From: Lachnospiraceae bacterium
GTDB lineage: Bacteria > Bacillota > Clostridia > Lachnospirales > Lachnospiraceae
Assembly (NCBI GenBank): GCA_014804285.1
Contig: JAAVAA010000086.1
Coordinates: 1 to 17,208 of the forward strand
Direction: 5' to 3'
Length of the DNA: 17,208 nt
In this document: positions 14,976-17,208 of the stretch, piece by piece
Layout: the number at the start of each line of letters is the position of its first letter
How positions within the stretch are numbered: the first letter of the stretch is position 1
Translations under genes and position numbers: made by a program
Notes under the pieces: model-generated
Told to the model about the DNA's origin: nothing
Database searches by the model: none
What the model saw: the letters and a program-made list of their open reading frames with translations, nothing else

Positions 14976-15625
14976 TTGTCTTTATCTCCCTTTACCCATA
15001 TCCTGTTGCTCAACGGTTTCCCGTGTCCAAAATAAATGGTCCTCTTCCCCAGCTTACTGATTTTTTCCGCACTTTTCAACATAACTTCCTTATCATGGTA
15101 CAGCAAGGAAACAGAAGGGTAAAACATATTCATCAGCGCATCCCCCACAATCAGATATTTTTCAGCAACGTCAATTGCGATAGAACCATTGGTATGTCCG
15201 GGAACTGCTATGATTTTGGCAGGTATTCCATAATCATGTAAAGTATCTCCTTCCGATAACCAGATATCCGGAGAAAAAGGCGGTATCACATCTTTCTGAA
15301 AACTTTTTACAGATACTGACAGAACAATCTTTCCCATGATGCTTTGTGCTTCCAATGGCTGTAACATATTATCTTGTATCAGATCAGCATCCTCCCTGCA
15401 CATGGCAATGGGAATATGTAATTCTTTTGATAGAAATGCTGCATTTTGAACATGGTCCATATGTCCGTGGGTAAGTACCAGCAGACGCATTTTATATGGC
15501 TTACAGGCATTTAATACTTTTTCCTTGTATTCCTTGCGATATGTGTCTACCAAAACAGCATTTTCCCCGTCTGAAATAATATAGCAATTTCCATTTCCGC
15601 ATGAGATGCGTTCGATTTTCTCCAT
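14972..15625 (-). CDS. Metallo-beta-lactamase-fold hydrolase
   Basis: 217 residues, cytoplasmic, no signal peptide. The metal site is complete: THGHMDH (52-58: H53, H55, D57, H58), H144 in VPGHTNGS, D162 in VGDALM and H201 in FGHGKP. This is the glyoxalase-II/lactonase-like arrangement that binds two metal ions; substrates in the family include thioesters, lactones and phosphodiesters. The ATG at 15625 starts a normal family N-terminus (MEKIERISCGNGNCYIISDG) and has GAGAGG 12 nt upstream. The frame is open to an ATG at 15679, but no RBS precedes that one. Downstream it overlaps the alpha/beta hydrolase gene by 4 nt. It diverges from a ligand-sensing XRE regulator that may control it. Substrate unknown. 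Confidence 0.85.
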   Translation of the reverse strand: MEKIERISCGNGNCYIISDGENAVLVDTYRKEYKEKVLNACKPYKMRLLVLTHGHMDHVQNAAFLSKELHIPIAMCREDADLIQDNMLQPLEAQSIMGKIVLSVSVKSFQKDVIPPFSPDIWLSEGDTLHDYGIPAKIIAVPGHTNGSIAIDVAEKYLIVGDALMNMFYPSVSLLYHDKEVMLKSAEKISKLGKRTIYFGHGKPLSNRIWVKGDKDK

Positions 15626-15953
15626 TATTTCTTTATTCCTCTCACTGAATTTTTGATCTATTACCAGCAGGTCAAACATTTACAAATTCTATTTTTCTTG
15701 AACTGTGTTATATTTTAACATACTCTGGCAGGAAATCTACATAAAATTAGATTTACAACGACACTTCCTCAGAAATGTAAACCGTCACGCAGCAAAGCCT
15801 TACAAAAAAGTTCTTGAAAAGTGGTGTATTTTTTTGTTTGGATATGTAACAATGAATGAGTATCCGGCACAAATCAGCACACTACTTGTCCACTAGGCGC
15901 ATTCCTCTCAGTAATAAAGTCAACTGGCAAAATTTATACATTGGAGAATGATC
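15626..15953. other. Intergenic region between the divergent hydrolase operon and XRE regulator
   Basis: These 328 bp hold no gene I can support. Seen within it: a candidate promoter and dyad for the minus-strand operon (15706-15735), a T-rich stretch at 15825-15840, and the Shine-Dalgarno sequence GGAG (15943-15946) of the XRE gene. A frame of about 60 codons on the plus strand (15705-15896) has no RBS, starts with GTG and is not convincing. Confidence 0.6.
15706..15735 (-). promoter_or_regulatory. Candidate promoter/operator of the MBL-fold hydrolase operon
   Basis: A 15-bp dyad, TGTTA-N5-TAACA (15706-15720), overlaps a -10-like TATAAC (15707-15712, minus strand) that has a weak -35 TTTCCT (15730-15735) at 17 bp. 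The position of the dyad suits a repressor; the divergent XRE regulator is the obvious candidate, but this is inference. Confidence 0.4.
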
Positions 15954-16688
15954 ATGAGCATAGGAAAAAATATTCAGTTTTTACGAAAGCAAAAGAAAAT
16001 TACCCAGGAGCAATTAGCAGAAAAAATGTCCGTTTCCCGCCAAACAGTATCAAAATGGGAAACAGATGAAATTATACCTGAACTGAATAAGCTTATTTCT
16101 TTATGTGATATGTTTTCATGCAAAATAGATGCTTTAATCCGGGAGAACCTTACAGACCATGAGGAAATCTATTCGGAGATCACCATAAAAACAATAAAAG
16201 GCTTCCGCATGGCAAGATATGTGATGATCACTCCCAACCCTGAAAATGATGTAAACAGGTATATGGAATCTTGGGCAGAAAAATCCGGACTGCTTGCATT
16301 CAATCCCAATGCTCAGAGAATCGGCTGGGATTTTCCATATGTCTCCTTTGAATTACAAAACAGATTTGGGCTCTGGGGATATGTGTCCGCCTACATTTTA
16401 CCGGATGGCTTTGATACGGATTGCCCCGGTGTCGAATATGCAGATCAGACCGAAGCTGAATATGCAGTCATTACAATAAATGACCCCTTTGCAGCCTGCG
16501 AAAGAATACGAAATGCTTATAAAAAAATATTAGATTATTTACAGGCAGACGGCTTTCGTGAAAAGTCCAAAGATAATGTTCTTTCGTGCTTTGAACATGT
16601 TTACGAAAAAAACGGCAGAACTTACATGGATGTTCATATCCACACAGAAAGCGTTTCCAGAACAGATGCGTTCACTAACTTTTCGTAA
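15954..16688 (+). CDS. XRE-family regulator with GyrI-like effector-binding domain
   Basis: 244 residues in two parts. Residues 6-62 are an HTH_3 domain (IGKNIQFLRKQKKITQEQLA, VSRQTVSKWE, ending CDMFSCKIDALI). Residues about 75-233 resemble the GyrI/AraC-effector-binding fold (KTIKGFRMARYVMITPN, a central WGYVSAYILPDGF, and FEHVYEKNGRTYMDVHIHT, the last near the acidic residue that contacts ligands in BmrR/Rob-like proteins). Such a layout suggests a transcription factor sensing a small hydrophobic or cationic molecule. The start is ATG 15954 because GGAG is 7 nt before it; ATG 15948 is one base from GGAG and too close. The C39-like gene follows after 43 nt. Confidence 0.82.
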   Translation: MSIGKNIQFLRKQKKITQEQLAEKMSVSRQTVSKWETDEIIPELNKLISLCDMFSCKIDALIRENLTDHEEIYSEITIKTIKGFRMARYVMITPNPENDVNRYMESWAEKSGLLAFNPNAQRIGWDFPYVSFELQNRFGLWGYVSAYILPDGFDTDCPGVEYADQTEAEYAVITINDPFAACERIRNAYKKILDYLQADGFREKSKDNVLSCFEHVYEKNGRTYMDVHIHTESVSRTDAFTNFS

Positions 16689-16731
16689 AATAATCACATT
16701 ATTGGAGACAAAAGACAAGGAGATCACGTAT

Positions 16732-17088
16732 ATGGAATTAATAAAACAAATCAACTTTTCAACCTGCGGCCAGGCATGTATTGCTATGATTTCTAATAAG
16801 ACAATCGAAACGGTGATCCATGACATGAAAACAGACGGTCCCACAAGTATCGGCCAGCTAATAGATATTCTTGATAAATATGGTATTCCCCATGCCCCAA
16901 GAAATACAAGAATATCTAAGAAAAATCCCCAGCCATACCCTTTTTCCATTCTTACTGTCCATACCCATGAGGGATACACTCATTGGACCTTGCTATATGA
17001 TGGCAAATATTATGACCCTGAGTTTGGCTTAATTGAGGGGGAATATCCCTTTGGTAAAATTACTTCATTTTTAGGGATTTATGGCTAA
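16732..17088 (+). CDS. Minimal C39-like cysteine peptidase domain protein
   Basis: A 118-residue stand-alone domain that looks like a complete, very small papain-like (peptidase C39-like) fold. It has Gln6 exactly six residues before Cys12 in KQINFSTCGQACIAM, as in bacteriocin-processing C39 domains (Q...CGxAC), His84 in GYTHWTLLYD, and Asp95 in KYYDPEFG. There is no signal peptide, membrane segment or ABC portion. AAGGAG lies 9 nt before the ATG at 16732; the frame is open further upstream but overlaps the XRE gene. It probably shares a transcript with the XRE-GyrI regulator (43-nt gap). It might process a peptide, cleave a ubiquitin-like or double-glycine substrate, or catalyse acyl transfer; no substrate gene is seen. 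Confidence 0.75.
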   Translation: MELIKQINFSTCGQACIAMISNKTIETVIHDMKTDGPTSIGQLIDILDKYGIPHAPRNTRISKKNPQPYPFSILTVHTHEGYTHWTLLYDGKYYDPEFGLIEGEYPFGKITSFLGIYG

Positions 17089-17103
17089 GTTAACGTTTAA
17101 CTT
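17087..17103. repeat. Perfect 7-bp dyad overlapping the C39-like gene stop
   Basis: AAGTTAA-CGT-TTAACTT, a symmetric 17-bp element that includes the last two bases of the stop codon. It is AT-rich and has no T run, so it looks more like a protein-binding site than a terminator. Confidence 0.4.
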
Positions 17104-17133
17104 GGGTATGCATATGTAAGACACATCCGCTCA

Positions 17134-17208
17134 GATGAAAAGAAAGCCTCTCGTCAACACGCTCGATAAAGCGTTCGCGAATTGTTTCCTCAAGGATTTC
17201 TTTTCATC
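17134..17208. repeat. Imperfect inverted repeat at the right edge
   Basis: GATGAAAAGAAA (17134-17145) is repeated exactly in reverse complement at 17197-17208, the last bases of the window. Partial matching continues inward for about 14 more bases, and a small hairpin (17159-17163 with 17170-17174) sits near the centre. It could be a long folded RNA element, a terminator-like structure or a short mobile repeat. An ATG at 17135 opens an unfinished plus-strand frame (MKRKPLVNTLDKAF...) without an RBS, not called as a gene. Confidence 0.5.

Noticed and set aside
15705..15896. Plus-strand frame of about 63 codons in the divergent intergenic region
   Set aside because: GTG start without RBS, begins in the opposite-strand promoter dyad, and no hydrophobic or domain pattern.
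17135..17208. Start of a new plus-strand gene (MKRKPLVNTL...) at the right edge
   Set aside because: No RBS, coincides with the inverted repeat, and only about 24 codons are visible; evidence is insufficient.

Overview
The window looks like a chromosomal segment of a Gram-positive anaerobe of the Bacillota, most likely a Lachnospiraceae-type gut Clostridium. This rests on moderate GC, strong AGGAGG-like ribosome binding sites, sigma-A type promoters with 17-bp spacers, and a gene complement (HTH-ACT protein, alkaline-phosphatase-superfamily 'homoserine kinase', LuxC/LuxE without luciferase) that I associate with that family. The assignment comes from reading the proteins, not from a search.

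Left part (1-2185). The 5' part of guaB (IMP dehydrogenase) runs off the left edge on the minus strand. It is preceded by a 165-residue two-helix membrane protein with its own good promoter. Diverging on the plus strand is a 286-residue single-pass membrane protein of unknown function, followed by a strong intrinsic terminator.

Signalling/transport unit (2229-6256, plus strand). An OmpR-type response regulator and histidine kinase overlap by 4 nt. They are followed by a separately promoted ABC ATPase and six-helix ABC-2 permease. Both promoters carry TTCAT direct repeats with an exact 11-bp period (two copies before the regulator, three before the ATPase). The simplest reading is one regulon in which the regulator controls itself and the exporter.

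Aspartate-family biosynthesis (10620-6216, minus strand). A promoter and structured leader precede a small HTH-ACT protein, then homoserine dehydrogenase, the proposed non-GHMP homoserine kinase and aspartate kinase: a compact homoserine/threonine operon. The aspartate kinase 3' end overlaps the convergent ABC permease gene by 41 bp.

LuxE/LuxC unit (13623-10628, minus strand). A promoter with a perfect 11-bp tandem duplication of its -10 region drives a small membrane-anchored protein (TTG start), a LuxE-like acyl-protein synthetase and a LuxC-like acyl reductase. The last two are coupled by a 4-nt overlap. This looks like a complete fatty-aldehyde-forming module with no luciferase or LuxD thioesterase gene in view.

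Right part (13700-17208). A small two-helix membrane protein (plus) is followed by a coupled metallo-beta-lactamase-fold hydrolase and proline-iminopeptidase-like hydrolase (minus). Diverging from them are an XRE regulator fused to a GyrI-like ligand-binding domain and a minimal 118-residue C39-like cysteine peptidase (plus). The right edge ends in an imperfect inverted repeat. No tRNA, rRNA, CRISPR or recognisable transposase was seen.
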